Positions 15,867 through 25,302 of a stretch of 56,437 bases of DNA are shown here, piece after piece. Source of the DNA: an uncultured beta proteobacterium. Lineage in GTDB: Bacteria; Pseudomonadota; Gammaproteobacteria; Burkholderiales; Burkholderiaceae_C. A program made the position numbers and the translations under genes. Below the pieces are notes generated by a model that was not told where the DNA came from, did not search any database, and saw nothing but the letters and a program-made list of their open reading frames with translations. The stretch covers positions 1 to 56,437 of the forward strand of contig CAISLN010000060.1 in NCBI GenBank assembly GCA_903886275.1, written 5' to 3'. Numbering within the stretch: position 1 is the first letter of the stretch; the number at the start of each line of letters is the position of its first letter.

Positions 15867-16847
15867 ATGAACCACCACCATCGCAATCCGCTCGCCCTGC
15901 TGACACCCACCATGCACAAGGTGCTGGAGCGCATGCACAGGGCCCAAAAAATTCCCATGCACGCCATGACGCCCCAGCAGGCGCGTGCCGCCTACGCCGG
16001 TGCTGCCGATGTGCTGGACATTGCGCCCCAGGCCACCGAGCGGGTGGAGAGTTTTTCGGTCAAGGCGCGTGATGGTTTTGATATCCCGGTGCGCCTGTAT
16101 GCGCCCACTGGCGTCAAGTTGCCGGTGCTGGTGTATTTCCATGGCGGCGGTTTCACCATCGGCAGCATTGCCACCCATGACGCGCTGTGCCGCAGGCTGG
16201 GCCATCTGGCCGACTGCGCCGTGTTGTCGGTGGACTACCGCTTGGCGCCGGAGCACAAGTTCCCTTGCGCACAGGACGACGCCTGGGATGTGCTGCAGTG
16301 GGTGGCAAGTGAGGGTGCGGGGCTGTCCCTGGATACCCGCCGTATCGCGGTAGGTGGCGACAGCGCCGGTGGCACGCTATCGGCGGTCTGCGCCATTTTG
16401 GCGCGCGACGCAGGCATCCCCTTGGCCCTGCAACTGCTGTTCTACCCCGGCACGGCCGGTCACCAAGACACGCCGTCTCACCACCGCTTTGCCAAGGGCT
16501 TTGTGCTCGAAGAGCCGCACATCACTTACTTTTTTGAGCAAACCCTCCGCAGCGCAGCAGACCGCGATGACTGGCGCTTTGCGCCGCTGGATGGCCTGCG
16601 TGCGGATGGCGAGGTGGCTGACCTGCAGGGCGTGGCACCGGCCTGGCTGGGCCTGGCCGAATGCGATCCGCTGGTCGATGAGGGCCTGGCCTACGCCGAC
16701 CGTTTGCGCCTGGCCGGTGTGGCGGTGGAGCTGGAAATCTACAAGGGCGTGGTCCACGAATTCATCAAGATGGGCCGCGCGCTGCCAGAGGCGGCACAGG
16801 CCCATGCCCATGCGGCGCGGGCCTTGAAGCAGGCCTTTTCTCGTTAA
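15867..16847 (+). CDS. Alpha/beta-hydrolase, HSL-type esterase/lipase
   Basis: Carboxylesterase of the hormone-sensitive-lipase (family IV) group. The 326-residue protein has the oxyanion motif HGGG (92-95), nucleophile Ser166 in GGDSAGG, the acid in ECDPLVDEG and catalytic His in VVHEFIKMG. No signal peptide is seen, so it should be cytoplasmic. Start at 15867 (MNHHHRNPLAL); upstream in-frame codons to 15807 are weak. Substrate chain length cannot be read from sequence, though most family members prefer short to medium acyl esters. It converges on cheZ, with 46 bp between the stops. Confidence 0.92.
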   Translation: MNHHHRNPLALLTPTMHKVLERMHRAQKIPMHAMTPQQARAAYAGAADVLDIAPQATERVESFSVKARDGFDIPVRLYAPTGVKLPVLVYFHGGGFTIGSIATHDALCRRLGHLADCAVLSVDYRLAPEHKFPCAQDDAWDVLQWVASEGAGLSLDTRRIAVGGDSAGGTLSAVCAILARDAGIPLALQLLFYPGTAGHQDTPSHHRFAKGFVLEEPHITYFFEQTLRSAADRDDWRFAPLDGLRADGEVADLQGVAPAWLGLAECDPLVDEGLAYADRLRLAGVAVELEIYKGVVHEFIKMGRALPEAAQAHAHAARALKQAFSR

Positions 16848-16893
16848 CCAGGGCAGGCGACCCGGCGGGCCGCAAGGGACCAGCTTGGGCGCG

Positions 16894-17526
16894 CTAAAAA
16901 CCCAAGGATGCCAGCAGGTCGTCCACATCGGTCTGCTTCAAGGCATTGTCTGCCGTTTGCGGACCGGTCAGCACATGGGTGTCCACCGTGGCCGGAGCCC
17001 TCTGCTCCTCTGACAACGCTTCGGCATGCTCGGGTGAGCTGTCCACCAGCAGTTGCACCAGTTGCAGCTCGGTGCGGGTGATGATGTCGATCACCTTCTG
17101 GATCACCTGGCCCGAGAGGTCCTGAAAGTCCTGCGACATCATGATGTCGCTCAGTACGGAGCTTTGTGCCTCGGCAAAATTAGCGGTGCTTTGGGCGAAC
17201 TTTCCGCAGGTCAGCATCATGCCGCGGGCCACCTCGACCGTCATGTCGGGGTTTTCGGCCAAGCGGCCCAGTGCTTCACTGAGCTGGCCGCCACGGGTTT
17301 GCAGATCATTGCACTCGGGTTTGGCCTTCTCGACCAGGGTCAGCACCTTGTTGGCCGCGTCCTCGGTCATCTTTCCGACATAGGCCAAGCGATCGCGCGC
17401 ATTGGGGATTTCTTGGACTATCTTTCGCAGATCGTTGTTGCCGAGCACGGTCAGTGCCTCGTGCATCTCGCGCGTAATGGTGCCCAGTCGCGCGAATGCT
17501 TGTTCTTTGGTTAGAGTTGTAGACAT
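16894..17526 (-). CDS. cheZ: Chemotaxis protein phosphatase CheZ
   Basis: Phosphatase that speeds dephosphorylation of the chemotaxis response regulator CheY. The 210-residue protein has the long helical hairpin of CheZ, the active-site segment SQDFQDLSGQVIQKVID containing the catalytic Gln, and the C-terminal CheY-binding peptide (DVDDLLASLGF) joined by a flexible linker. All key parts are intact. No cheY, cheA or flagellar gene is in the window, so the gene stands apart from any chemotaxis cluster here. It is monocistronic by position, flanked by convergent esterase and by ygfZ 104 bp upstream on the same strand. Confidence 0.93.
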   Translation of the reverse strand: MSTTLTKEQAFARLGTITREMHEALTVLGNNDLRKIVQEIPNARDRLAYVGKMTEDAANKVLTLVEKAKPECNDLQTRGGQLSEALGRLAENPDMTVEVARGMMLTCGKFAQSTANFAEAQSSVLSDIMMSQDFQDLSGQVIQKVIDIITRTELQLVQLLVDSSPEHAEALSEEQRAPATVDTHVLTGPQTADNALKQTDVDDLLASLGF

Positions 17527-17629
17527 TTATTTTTTGCCAATGGGCGGGTAGGAAGGCTTGCCGCCATTATGGAACCTAACTACGCTGCTGCAAGCCCTTT
17601 GCTTTCTGCTTGTACCAACTTTTCAGAGG

Positions 17630-18565
17630 CTAAATGTCTTCTAGCAGGGGGTAGGGCAAAGGCAGTAGGGTCAAGGCCGCAGCGCTACCACCATGCAAAC
17701 TGCCCGTTTCCAGGGCCGACAGTTGCAGCGACACAATCGCATCCCAACCACCACCCGGTGCCTGGGCGACTTGCACCACAAGGCCCACGGGCTGTTCGGT
17801 GTCTTCGCTGCTGAAAAGCTCCTGCCCGGCGACCAGGGCAGCGTCACTGTGGACCACAAAGGCACGGCGTTTCAAGGTTCCGCGGAACTGGCTGCGCGCC
17901 ACCACTTCCTGCCCGGGGTAGCAGCCCTTTTTGAAATTGACGCCGCCCACCGATTCGTAATTCAGCATTTGCGGCACAAAGGCCTCGAACAGGGGCTGGC
18001 TGAGCGTGGCCACCGCGCTTTGCACCTCGCCCCACAACCACAGCTCTGGTGCCAGGGCCTTGCCTGCAGGCGCCGCAACTTCGATAGGGGCTAGCCACAA
18101 CTGGCGTGCCACACCCTGGGCGGGGTAGAGAGCGATGACCGAGGCATCACCCAGCCGGCTGGCACTCCAAGGGGCGGTGGCAGTACCGGCTATGGCTTGG
18201 CCTGCCAGTCCGTAGACAGCATAGTCTTCGCTGGCATCGCTCAGCTTGGCCTTGGCACGCATAACAAACATGGACAGGCGCTTGAGCGTGGTGACCAGCA
18301 CATCGCGGCTGCAGACCAGCAAAATCTCGGTGGCGCTGCGCTTGAGGCCAATGAAGCTGGCCTGCATGCGCCCCTTGGCAGAGCAAAACGCCGCCAGCCT
18401 GGCTTGGTCCAAACCGAGCAGGGAAAAATCCTGGGTCAACTGGCCGTGCAAAAATTTGGCAGCGTCTTCGCCTTCCACGCGAATCACACCCAGGTGGCTG
18501 AGTCTGGTCACGCCATCCAGAGTAATGCTGGAGGGATGGCCAATGGGGGTGAGGATGTCGTTCAT
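17630..18565 (-). CDS. ygfZ: Folate-binding YgfZ/GcvT-like protein
   Basis: Protein of the YgfZ (IBA57-like) family, which uses tetrahydrofolate to support maturation or repair of certain Fe-S enzymes. The 311-residue sequence has the GcvT-like fold and the signature KGCYPGQEVVAR (near residue 215) with its conserved Cys. The gene is divergent from mltG with 46 bp between the starts, the same arrangement known in other betaproteobacteria. Length is typical and no defect is visible. Confidence 0.94.
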   Translation of the reverse strand: MNDILTPIGHPSSITLDGVTRLSHLGVIRVEGEDAAKFLHGQLTQDFSLLGLDQARLAAFCSAKGRMQASFIGLKRSATEILLVCSRDVLVTTLKRLSMFVMRAKAKLSDASEDYAVYGLAGQAIAGTATAPWSASRLGDASVIALYPAQGVARQLWLAPIEVAAPAGKALAPELWLWGEVQSAVATLSQPLFEAFVPQMLNYESVGGVNFKKGCYPGQEVVARSQFRGTLKRRAFVVHSDAALVAGQELFSSEDTEQPVGLVVQVAQAPGGGWDAIVSLQLSALETGSLHGGSAAALTLLPLPYPLLEDI

Positions 18566-18611
18566 GGGTCCATTATGATTCGGGCCATGTTTCCATTCCT
18601 CCTCTAGGGCT

Positions 18612-19598
18612 GTGCGCCTCTTCTTGACTTTTGTGCTTGCCGCTGCCCTGGGACTGGGCTATGGCACTTACGCCTGGGTGAACGGCCCGCTGGTGTTGGC
18701 CGCAGCCTCGGTTGACCTTTCGATAGACCCCGGCTCCAACCCGCGCGAAGTGGCGTTGCAGGTGCGCCAGGCCGGTGTGGCGGTGAACCCGGCACTCTTG
18801 TATTGGTGGTTTCGCCTGTCTGGCCAGGCCCGCCAAATCAAGGCCGGAAGCTACGAGCTTGAGCGCGGCACCAGTCCGGCCAGTCTGCTGAGCAAGCTGG
18901 TGCGCGGGGAAGAGGCTCTGCGCAGCGTCACTCTGGTGGAGGGCTGGAACCTGCGCCAGTTCCGTGAGGCACTGAAAAAAGCCGACCAGCTTCAACCCTT
19001 GACTGCATTGCTGAACGCTGAAGAGCTGATGCAGCAGGTGGGCAAACCCGGCATGGCGGCAGAAGGGCGCTTCTTCCCAGACACCTATACCTATGCCAAG
19101 GGCACGAGCGATCTGGCCCTGCTGCAGCGCGCCGCCCGTGCCATGGACAAGAAGCTCGAAGCCGCCTGGGCCCTGCGTTCGGCGCAAAGCCCGCTGCAGT
19201 CGCCCGAACAGGCCCTGATATTGGCCAGCATTGTCGAGAAGGAAACCGGACGCGCCAGCGACCGGGCCTTCATAGCTGCGGTGTTTTCCAACCGCCTGCG
19301 CATAGGCATGCGCCTGCAAACCGACCCCACCGTGATTTACGGCCTGGGCCCGCTGTTTGATGGCAATTTGCGCCGTGCTGACCTGCTGGCCGACACGGCG
19401 TTCAACACCTATACACGCACCGGTTTGCCACCCACGCCGATTGCCATGCCGGGGCGTGGCGCCCTGTTGGCAGCCGTGCAACCCGCCGACTCCAAGGCGC
19501 TGTATTTTGTCGCCCGGGGCGATGGCACCAGCCAATTCAGCGCCAGCCTGGACGAGCACAATAGGGCGGTGAACAAATACCAGCGCGGCCGGCCATGA
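18612..19598 (+). CDS. mltG: Endolytic murein transglycosylase
   Basis: Inner-membrane lytic transglycosylase (YceG family) that cleaves nascent glycan strands and helps set their length. The protein has 328 residues, an N-terminal membrane anchor ([16 protein letters not shown]), a LysM-like region, and the catalytic Glu in [11 protein letters not shown] near residue 208. It begins with GTG at 18612; an ATG at 18586 leads straight to a stop, so GTG is the only sensible start. It heads an operon with tmk, holB, pilZ, tatD and an ankyrin gene, and overlaps tmk by 4 bases. Confidence 0.95.
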   Translation: MRLFLTFVLAAALGLGYGTYAWVNGPLVLAAASVDLSIDPGSNPREVALQVRQAGVAVNPALLYWWFRLSGQARQIKAGSYELERGTSPASLLSKLVRGEEALRSVTLVEGWNLRQFREALKKADQLQPLTALLNAEELMQQVGKPGMAAEGRFFPDTYTYAKGTSDLALLQRAARAMDKKLEAAWALRSAQSPLQSPEQALILASIVEKETGRASDRAFIAAVFSNRLRIGMRLQTDPTVIYGLGPLFDGNLRRADLLADTAFNTYTRTGLPPTPIAMPGRGALLAAVQPADSKALYFVARGDGTSQFSASLDEHNRAVNKYQRGRP

Positions 19599-20221
19599 GC
19601 GGCACCTTTATCAGCTTCGAAGGCATAGACGGTGCCGGCAAATCCACCCATATTGAAGCCCTTTCGGCGGCCTTTGTGGCGCAGGGCAGGGTGGTCACAA
19701 GGACCCGCGAACCGGGCGGCACGCCGCTGGCCGAACGGCTGCGCACCATGGTCCTGAACGATGCCATGGATCCCATGACCGAAGCCTTGCTGGTGTTTGC
19801 CGCAAGGCGCGACCACATTGTCCAGGTGATACGCCCGGCCCTGGCCCGTGATGAACTGGTGTTGTGCGACCGCTTTACCGATGCCACCTTTGCCTACCAG
19901 GGCGGCGGACGCGGTTTCGACTGGGCCTTGCTGTCCACGTTGGAGCAGTGGGTGCAGGGTGGAGACACCTTGCTGCAACCGGCCTTGACCATCTGGTTTG
20001 ATCTGCCGCCGGCCGTGGCTGCGGCAAGGCTGACCAGCGCGCGGGTGCCGGACAGGTTTGAAGCCCAGCCTCAGGCTTTTTTTGAACAGGTGGCGGCCGG
20101 TTACGGCCGCCGCTTTGCGGCAGATGCCCAGCGCTTTGCCCGCATCGATGCAAACCAAACACCGGAGCAGGTCTGGCTCGATGTGCTTGCGGCCGTGCGC
20201 CAGAAAGGCCTGTTGCCATGA
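19595..20221 (+). CDS. tmk: Thymidylate kinase
   Basis: Phosphorylates dTMP to dTDP for DNA synthesis. The 208-residue protein has the P-loop [11 protein letters not shown] (8-18), the DR(F/H) motif in [20 protein letters not shown], and the LID region near [12 protein letters not shown]. Start ATG overlaps the mltG stop by 4 bases (19595-19598) and its stop overlaps the holB start by 4 bases, so these genes are translationally coupled. Confidence 0.97.
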   Translation: MSGTFISFEGIDGAGKSTHIEALSAAFVAQGRVVTRTREPGGTPLAERLRTMVLNDAMDPMTEALLVFAARRDHIVQVIRPALARDELVLCDRFTDATFAYQGGGRGFDWALLSTLEQWVQGGDTLLQPALTIWFDLPPAVAAARLTSARVPDRFEAQPQAFFEQVAAGYGRRFAADAQRFARIDANQTPEQVWLDVLAAVRQKGLLP

Positions 20222-21225
20222 GCCCTGCCGACCTTGTGAAGCCGCCCTGGATTGCGGCGCAAACCCGGCAGTTGCTGGCCCAGCAGGGACACGCTTGGCT
20301 GCTGCATGGACCGTCCGGGCTGGGACAGTACGGTCTGGCGCTGGAGTTGGCGCGGGCCTGGTTGTGCGAGACGCCCGGTTTGGATGGTGCCTGCGGCCTT
20401 TGCAACAGCTGCCATGCGATTGATGTGCGCACCCATGCCGACCTGTGCGTACTGATGCCCGAAACCCATATGCTGGAGCTGGGTTGGCCGCTGAGCGAAA
20501 AGGCGCAGACCGAAGTGGACGACAAAAAGCGCAAGGCGAGCCGCGAAATCCGGGTAGATGCCATGCGCGATGCGATTGAATTTTCGCAGCGCACCAGCGC
20601 ACGCGGGCGTGGCAAGGTGGTGCTGGTGTTCCCGGCCGAACAGATGAATGCCATCACCGCCAACGCCCTGCTCAAGACCTTGGAGGAACCTCCTGGCGAG
20701 GTGCGCTTTGTGTTGGCCACCGAATCCTCGCACCAGTTGCTGCCGACCATTCGCAGCCGCTGTCTGGGCCACGCCATGGCCTGGCCGGACAGCGCATTGG
20801 CCCAAGCCTGGCTGCAAGGAAATGGCCTGTCCGCCCAAGACGCTGCCAGTTTTCTGAAGGCCGCGGGCGGGCGCCCGGACGACGTGATGGCCCTGCACGC
20901 CAGCGGGCGCAAGGCGCAGGATTGGTCACGCTTTGCACCGGCCATGGCCGCAGGTGAAACTGCCTTTGTGCGCGACTGGCCGGTGGCCGAACTGGTGGAT
21001 GCGCTGCAAAAACTGTGTCACGATGCGCTGTGCCTCAACCAAGGTGCAAGCCCCAGGTTCTTTGACCTCCAACCGGGCAAGGCAGTGCCAACACTGGCGG
21101 CGCTTTCGCAATGGTCACTGGGTTTGAAGCAGAGCCGAAGGACCATGGACCACCCCTTCAACGCGGGCTTAATGCAGGAGGCGCTTGTAGAACAGGCCAG
21201 AACCGCCCTAAACTCTGTCCACTGA
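20218..21225 (+). CDS. holB: DNA polymerase III subunit delta prime
   Basis: Clamp-loader subunit of the replicative polymerase. The 335-residue AAA+ protein shows a degenerate P-loop ([18 protein letters not shown], lacking the Lys of an active Walker A, as expected for delta prime), the zinc-binding cysteine cluster CGLCNSC with an upstream Cys, and the sensor/SRC-type segment [13 protein letters not shown]. Position inside mltG-tmk-holB-pilZ is conserved in proteobacteria. Overlaps tmk by 4 bases; 10 bp precede the pilZ gene. Confidence 0.95.
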   Translation: MSPADLVKPPWIAAQTRQLLAQQGHAWLLHGPSGLGQYGLALELARAWLCETPGLDGACGLCNSCHAIDVRTHADLCVLMPETHMLELGWPLSEKAQTEVDDKKRKASREIRVDAMRDAIEFSQRTSARGRGKVVLVFPAEQMNAITANALLKTLEEPPGEVRFVLATESSHQLLPTIRSRCLGHAMAWPDSALAQAWLQGNGLSAQDAASFLKAAGGRPDDVMALHASGRKAQDWSRFAPAMAAGETAFVRDWPVAELVDALQKLCHDALCLNQGASPRFFDLQPGKAVPTLAALSQWSLGLKQSRRTMDHPFNAGLMQEALVEQARTALNSVH

Positions 21226-21235
21226 GAACTCCGCC

Positions 21236-21598
21236 ATGGCATCCATCAACACCGCAACCCCCAGACCCAGCGTCATCCAGCTTTCGATCAAGGAAAAGGC
21301 GGCGCTCTACGCAGCCTATATTCCTGCGTTTGCCGATGGCGGTGTTTTCATTCCCACCACCCGCGACTACGAACTAGGCGATGACATGTATGTGTTGCTC
21401 TCCTTGCCCGACGACATGCAGCGCTACCCGGTGGCGGGCAAGGTGGCCTGGATCACGCCGGCCAAGGCCACGGGTGGACGCACCCAGGGCGTGGGCATCA
21501 TGTTCCCCAAGGACGAAAAGACCCGTGCCCTCAAGCTCAAGATAGAAGAAATTTTGGGCGCCCACCTGGCGTCAGAACGCCCAACGCAGACCATTTAG
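21236..21598 (+). CDS. pilZ: PilZ-domain protein (type IV pilus type)
   Basis: A 120-residue PilZ-domain protein of the kind encoded next to holB and needed for type IV pilus assembly. Segments GGVFIPTTRDYELGDDMYVLL and KVAWITP give the PilZ beta barrel. The canonical c-di-GMP-binding RxxxR and D/NxSxxG motifs are absent, which matches the non-binding PilZ subgroup found at this locus. It has no signal peptide. Its stop shares one base with the GTG start of tatD. Confidence 0.9.
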   Translation: MASINTATPRPSVIQLSIKEKAALYAAYIPAFADGGVFIPTTRDYELGDDMYVLLSLPDDMQRYPVAGKVAWITPAKATGGRTQGVGIMFPKDEKTRALKLKIEEILGAHLASERPTQTI

Positions 21599-22395
21599 TG
21601 TTTACCGATTCCCACTGCCACCTCACATTCCCCGCGCTCGCCGAATCACTGGACAGCATCCGTGAGGCCATGGCCACGGCCCAGGTCACAAGGGCCCTTT
21701 GCATTTGCACCACGCTCGAAGAGTTTGACCAGGTGCATGGCCTGGCACTGCGCTATGCCAACTTTTGGGCCAGCGCCGGCGTGCACCCCGACAATGAAGG
21801 CGTTGCTGAGCCCAGCTTAGACGATTTGCTGCGCCTGGGCTCCTTGCCCAAGGTGGTGGCCGTTGGCGAGACCGGTCTCGATTATTTCCGCCTGAACGGG
21901 CGCAGCATTTCCGACATGGAGTGGCAGCGGGAGCGCTTCAGGGTGCACATACGCGCGGCCCGGCAGTTGCACAAACCGCTGGTGATACACACCCGTAGCG
22001 CCTCTGGCGACACGCTGGCAATCCTGCGCGAGGAGGGCGAAACCGGCGGCACTGGCTCGGCCGGTGGTGTTTTTCATTGCTTTACCGAATCCATGGAAGT
22101 GGCCCGTGCCGCACTGGAGTTGGGTTTTTACATTTCGTTTTCTGGCATCCTGACCTTTAAGACGGCGCAGGACATTCGCGATGTCGCGGCCATGGTGCCT
22201 CTGGATCGGTTGCTGATTGAGACCGACAGCCCCTATCTGGCGCCGGTGCCGTTTCGCGGCAAGACCAACAATCCGTCCTATGTGCCCTATGTGGCGCAGC
22301 AGTTGGCGGCCTTGCGCGGCACCAGCGTGGAGGCCATCGCACAGGCCAGCAGCGACAACTTTTCGCGCCTTTTTGGCGTGGCAGAGAACCCATGA
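21598..22395 (+). CDS. tatD: TatD-family metal-dependent deoxyribonuclease
   Basis: TIM-barrel metallohydrolase of the TatD/YcfH family. The 265-residue protein begins with GTG at 21598, giving MFTDSHCHLTF with the first metal ligands His6 and His8. It continues with the Glu ligand in VAVGETGLDYF, the His ligands in VIHTRSAS and FHCFTES, and the Asp ligand in LIETDSPYLAP. Relatives have 3'-5' DNase activity or D-aminoacyl-tRNA deacylase activity; which applies here is unknown. The stop overlaps the next start by 4 bases. Confidence 0.94.
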   Translation: MFTDSHCHLTFPALAESLDSIREAMATAQVTRALCICTTLEEFDQVHGLALRYANFWASAGVHPDNEGVAEPSLDDLLRLGSLPKVVAVGETGLDYFRLNGRSISDMEWQRERFRVHIRAARQLHKPLVIHTRSASGDTLAILREEGETGGTGSAGGVFHCFTESMEVARAALELGFYISFSGILTFKTAQDIRDVAAMVPLDRLLIETDSPYLAPVPFRGKTNNPSYVPYVAQQLAALRGTSVEAIAQASSDNFSRLFGVAENP

Positions 22396-23048
22396 AGCAC
22401 CTCAAGAAAGCCCTTTATCTCCTGGTTTTTGTCGGCTGCTCTGTTTCTTTTGCGGGTTCGTACGACGATTTTTTCTCGGCCCTGCAGCGCGACAACGCGC
22501 CCCAGGTACAGTCGATTTTGCAACGCGGTTTTGATCCCAACTCCATCAGTGCGCAGGGCGAGCCCGCTTTGCTGCTGGCTTTGCACGGCGACGCGCTGGC
22601 GGTGGCGCAGGTTTTGATTGCGCATCCGGCCACACAGGTGGAAGTGCGCACCGCCAAAGACGAGAGCCCGCTGATGCTGGCGGCCATCAAGGGCCAACTG
22701 GCCTTGTGCCGCCAGTTGATTGAAAGAGATGCGGATGTGAACAAGACGGGCTGGACGCCTTTGCATTACGCGGCAAGCGGCGGCCGCGTCGAGGTGCTGC
22801 AGTTGCTGCTGGAGCATTACGCCTATATCGATGCCGAGTCACCCAATGGCAGCACGCCCTTGATGATGGCCGCCATGTACGGCTCATCCGAGGCAGTGCG
22901 CACACTGCTGGAGGCCGGAGCCGATCCTACGATCAAGAACGCGCAGGGTCTGACCGCACTGGACTTTGCGGGCAAGGTGCAACACCAGGAGTCCCTGGAT
23001 TACATTGCACGCGCCATAAGGGCCAAGGCGCCTGCCGGGTCCTGGTAG
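22392..23048 (+). CDS. Exported ankyrin-repeat protein
   Basis: A 218-residue protein with an N-terminal export signal (hydrophobic ALYLLVFVGCSVSFA) and about five ankyrin repeats covering residues 30-205, e.g. TPLHYAASGGRVEVLQLLLE and TPLMMAAMYGSSEAVRTLLE. The Cys16 context FVGC is close to, but not a good match for, a lipoprotein box; a periplasmic soluble protein is more likely. Ankyrin repeats mediate protein-protein contacts; the partner is not evident. It closes the mltG operon, coupled to tatD by a 4-base overlap. Confidence 0.9.
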   Translation: MKHLKKALYLLVFVGCSVSFAGSYDDFFSALQRDNAPQVQSILQRGFDPNSISAQGEPALLLALHGDALAVAQVLIAHPATQVEVRTAKDESPLMLAAIKGQLALCRQLIERDADVNKTGWTPLHYAASGGRVEVLQLLLEHYAYIDAESPNGSTPLMMAAMYGSSEAVRTLLEAGADPTIKNAQGLTALDFAGKVQHQESLDYIARAIRAKAPAGSW

Positions 23049-23051
23049 ACA

Positions 23052-23080
23052 GCGGGCAATCGCCCAAGCAAATTGCCCGC
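23052..23080. terminator. Inverted repeat between convergent genes
   Basis: Perfect 9-bp arms GCGGGCAAT (23052-23060) and ATTGCCCGC (23072-23080) with an 11-base loop lie in the 35-bp space between the ankyrin gene and the convergent recombinase gene. The T tract is weak in both directions, so termination is plausible but not certain. Confidence 0.5.
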
Positions 23081-23083
23081 GCC

Positions 23084-24160
23084 CTATTTGTCGTCGATTT
23101 CAAAAAGTCGCCCAGCCTGAGATCCATTTTCGAGATTTGATCTTGCGTAGCCCAGGACGCTGGCCACGCTGCGGTGGCTGGTCATGGCCATGGTTTCAGC
23201 AAGGGGAATGCGTTGGCGGGTGGCCTCCGAAACAAAGCCCGAGCGCAGCGAGTGGGCAGAAAAATCCCCTTCCATCCCAGCCAGCGCACAGCGCATTTTT
23301 ACGATGTCGCGCACCGCACCTGCCGACAGCGTTTCGCCGACCTGCTCACCCTTGCGCACGCGCCTAAAGAGCCTTCCTTCGGTGATCTTCGCCGCCTCTA
23401 ACCAAGTCGCCAGCGCCCTCGCCGCTGTTCCCAGAAGCGGCTTGTCGTTTTCCGGGCGATGCACACCAGCCTGATTGCTCTTGGAGTGGGCAAGGGTGTA
23501 CACAAAATCACCCTTGTTGCCTATGCGTTTCAGAAACTGCATGTCCGCCTGTGCGACCTCAGAGCGTCGGCGCCCGCCCGTTGACCAGGCAAACAGCAGC
23601 AGTGCGCGGTCGCGCTTGCCGCGCAGGGATTCGTCGCAGGTCTCAAGCATCGCCTGCAGCGGATCGCGCGTAATGGCGTCCTTTTTTTGGGGGAGGGCGC
23701 CACGCTTGACGTAGGCCTTCCTTGTTCTCGACAGCAGCTCTCGAACCTTCGGATCCTGACAAGGGTTTTTCACCTCGCGAATGCGATGGGCCTTGGACAG
23801 CACCGCAACCCTGTGCACCAGGGTGTTGTGCGCCATGGCGCCGAGTTTTCCCTTGTAGCCGGCCTTGACCAGGGCCTGGTCCATCTCCAGCGGGAGCTCA
23901 TGGGTCAAACCTTTGTCTGTCGTGCGGTCCGCGTGGTCCACGATGAACTGCAAAACGCAGGCTGCCGGCACGGGAAGCTGGATTGGCTGACCGTAGCGTA
24001 TGGCGTGCCAGGCGGCCCAGTAGCGTAAAGCGCTGCGGTAACTGGCTTGTGTGTTTTGCGCTTCGCCTTCGCGCAGAAGGTCATTTACAGCGCGCTGCGT
24101 CACATCGCTCAGTTCATAGGGCTGCGGCAGGGATTCAATGGGGGGTATGGATAGTTGCAT
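23084..24160 (-). CDS. Tyrosine-type site-specific recombinase
   Basis: Lambda-integrase-family recombinase of 358 residues. The N-terminal SAM-like core-binding domain covers about 15-130 and the catalytic domain about 165-350. All six catalytic positions can be seen: Arg198 (GGRRRSE), Lys227 (HSKSNQ), His303 and Arg306 (HSLR), His329 (TSHRS) and nucleophile Tyr338 (LGYAR). It should be active. It is not next to a tRNA gene and no flanking attachment repeats were recognised. It is divergent from a KfrA-like gene across a 122-bp AT-rich spacer with repeated motifs, which suggests shared control. Confidence 0.93.
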   Translation of the reverse strand: MQLSIPPIESLPQPYELSDVTQRAVNDLLREGEAQNTQASYRSALRYWAAWHAIRYGQPIQLPVPAACVLQFIVDHADRTTDKGLTHELPLEMDQALVKAGYKGKLGAMAHNTLVHRVAVLSKAHRIREVKNPCQDPKVRELLSRTRKAYVKRGALPQKKDAITRDPLQAMLETCDESLRGKRDRALLLFAWSTGGRRRSEVAQADMQFLKRIGNKGDFVYTLAHSKSNQAGVHRPENDKPLLGTAARALATWLEAAKITEGRLFRRVRKGEQVGETLSAGAVRDIVKMRCALAGMEGDFSAHSLRSGFVSEATRQRIPLAETMAMTSHRSVASVLGYARSNLENGSQAGRLFEIDDK

Positions 24161-24282
24161 GGTGTAAAAAATCGAACAAATGAATATTTAATACATATTA
24201 TGTATGATGTGTTACGTGTATGTATAATAACCACCGATAACATTCTTTTATCGTTGGTAAATGTAACGTAAGGAGTAGGGCG
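24161..24282. promoter_or_regulatory. AT-rich divergent control region with repeated TATGTAT motifs
   Basis: The spacer between the recombinase and the KfrA-like gene is much more AT-rich than its surroundings. It contains a perfect palindrome ATACATA-T-TATGTAT (24191-24205), a further direct copy of TATGTAT at 24219-24225 exactly 20 bases after the one at 24199, and a hairpin CGATAA-N7-TTATCG (24235-24253). The 20-base phase places repeats on the same helix face, as for an operator bound by a repressor. AAGGAG precedes the ATG at 24283. KfrA-type proteins commonly bind their own promoters, so autoregulation is the simplest reading. Confidence 0.62.
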
Positions 24283-25254
24283 ATGCAATCGAAGAGTACA
24301 AGAGGCGTTCAGCAGGACGATGTGTGGGAAGCAGCCGATGCGCTGATTGCCCAGGGCCTGCGTCCGACCATTGAGCGGGTTCGCCAAAAAATCGGCCGTG
24401 GCTCTCCCAATACCGTCAGTCCGATGCTGGAAACATGGTTCGCCACCTTGGGGCCGCGCCTTGGCGTGGATGGAAGTAGGGAAAAATCGGATGATCTGCC
24501 GCAGGCCGTGCGCCAGGCAATGATGCAGTTTTGGGAAGTCGCCTTGGCTACGTCACAGCAGCAAGCCCAAGACCAGATCAAGCAGGCAACTCAGGTGCTT
24601 GACGAAGAGCGGGCAGCCCTTGCAGCGCGCGAAATCGAGCTGGCTCAGCAGCAGCGTGTGCAGATGGAAGCGCAAGCGGCGGCCACCGATGCACTGGCCG
24701 TTGCCCGCAGCCAAGGCGCAGACCTGGCGGCTAGGCTTGAGGAGTCTCAGGCGCGATTGGCACGACGTGACGGGGAAGTTCAGGATTTTCGCGATAAGTT
24801 GGACGTAATCGGAAAATTGCGCGATGCAGAGCGGCGCCATAGCGAGGAGGAGACGCAACGCCACGCACAGGAGCGCAACAGCATGGCCGAGCAGTCCACA
24901 GCCGATCAGCGGCGACTGCTGACCGAGATCGACCGTGCGCGCCAACAAGTCAAACGTGCCGAGTCGGCGTTGTCCGATTACCAGCGCAATTCCCAAATTT
25001 CCACCCAGAACCTGGAGCTCACCAACAAAGCCTTGAGCGATAGACTGCTACCTGTCGAGGCTGAACTTCGAGCGACGCATGTTGCGCTTGCATCCGCCAA
25101 TGACAGGGCAACGGAACTGCGTGCGTTGCTTCAACAGGAGCAGGCTTCGAGAATTGCTGCGCTAGCGCAAATCGAGCGATTGAAAATTTTGGGCGCCCGC
25201 AATGCCAAGTTGGGTGCGGGACCAAAGAGGCTGGTACCGCGTAGACCAGCCTGA
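24283..25254 (+). CDS. KfrA-like DNA-binding coiled-coil protein
   Basis: A 323-residue protein with an N-terminal KfrA-type DNA-binding domain (about 10-110, including VWEAADALIAQGLRPTIERV and GSPNTVSPMLETW) followed by a long alpha-helical coiled coil (about 110-305) rich in Gln, Glu, Ala and Arg, and a basic tail GPKRLVPRRPA. KfrA proteins are known mostly from plasmids such as RK2, where they bind DNA and act in partition or as autorepressors. A chromosomal gene divergent from a recombinase suggests a mobile-element origin. The start has AAGGAG at proper spacing. Confidence 0.87.
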   Translation: MQSKSTRGVQQDDVWEAADALIAQGLRPTIERVRQKIGRGSPNTVSPMLETWFATLGPRLGVDGSREKSDDLPQAVRQAMMQFWEVALATSQQQAQDQIKQATQVLDEERAALAAREIELAQQQRVQMEAQAAATDALAVARSQGADLAARLEESQARLARRDGEVQDFRDKLDVIGKLRDAERRHSEEETQRHAQERNSMAEQSTADQRRLLTEIDRARQQVKRAESALSDYQRNSQISTQNLELTNKALSDRLLPVEAELRATHVALASANDRATELRALLQQEQASRIAALAQIERLKILGARNAKLGAGPKRLVPRRPA

Positions 25255-25302
25255 CAGGCAAGCTTGTGCAGGCGCGATTGTTTTCTGCGCCTTTTGTACT
25301 TC

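Noticed and set aside
24161..24282. Possible replication origin with iterons, since KfrA is a plasmid protein
   Set aside because: Only three short TATGTAT units, no Rep, ParA or ParB gene, and core chromosomal genes on both sides. An operator is the simpler explanation.
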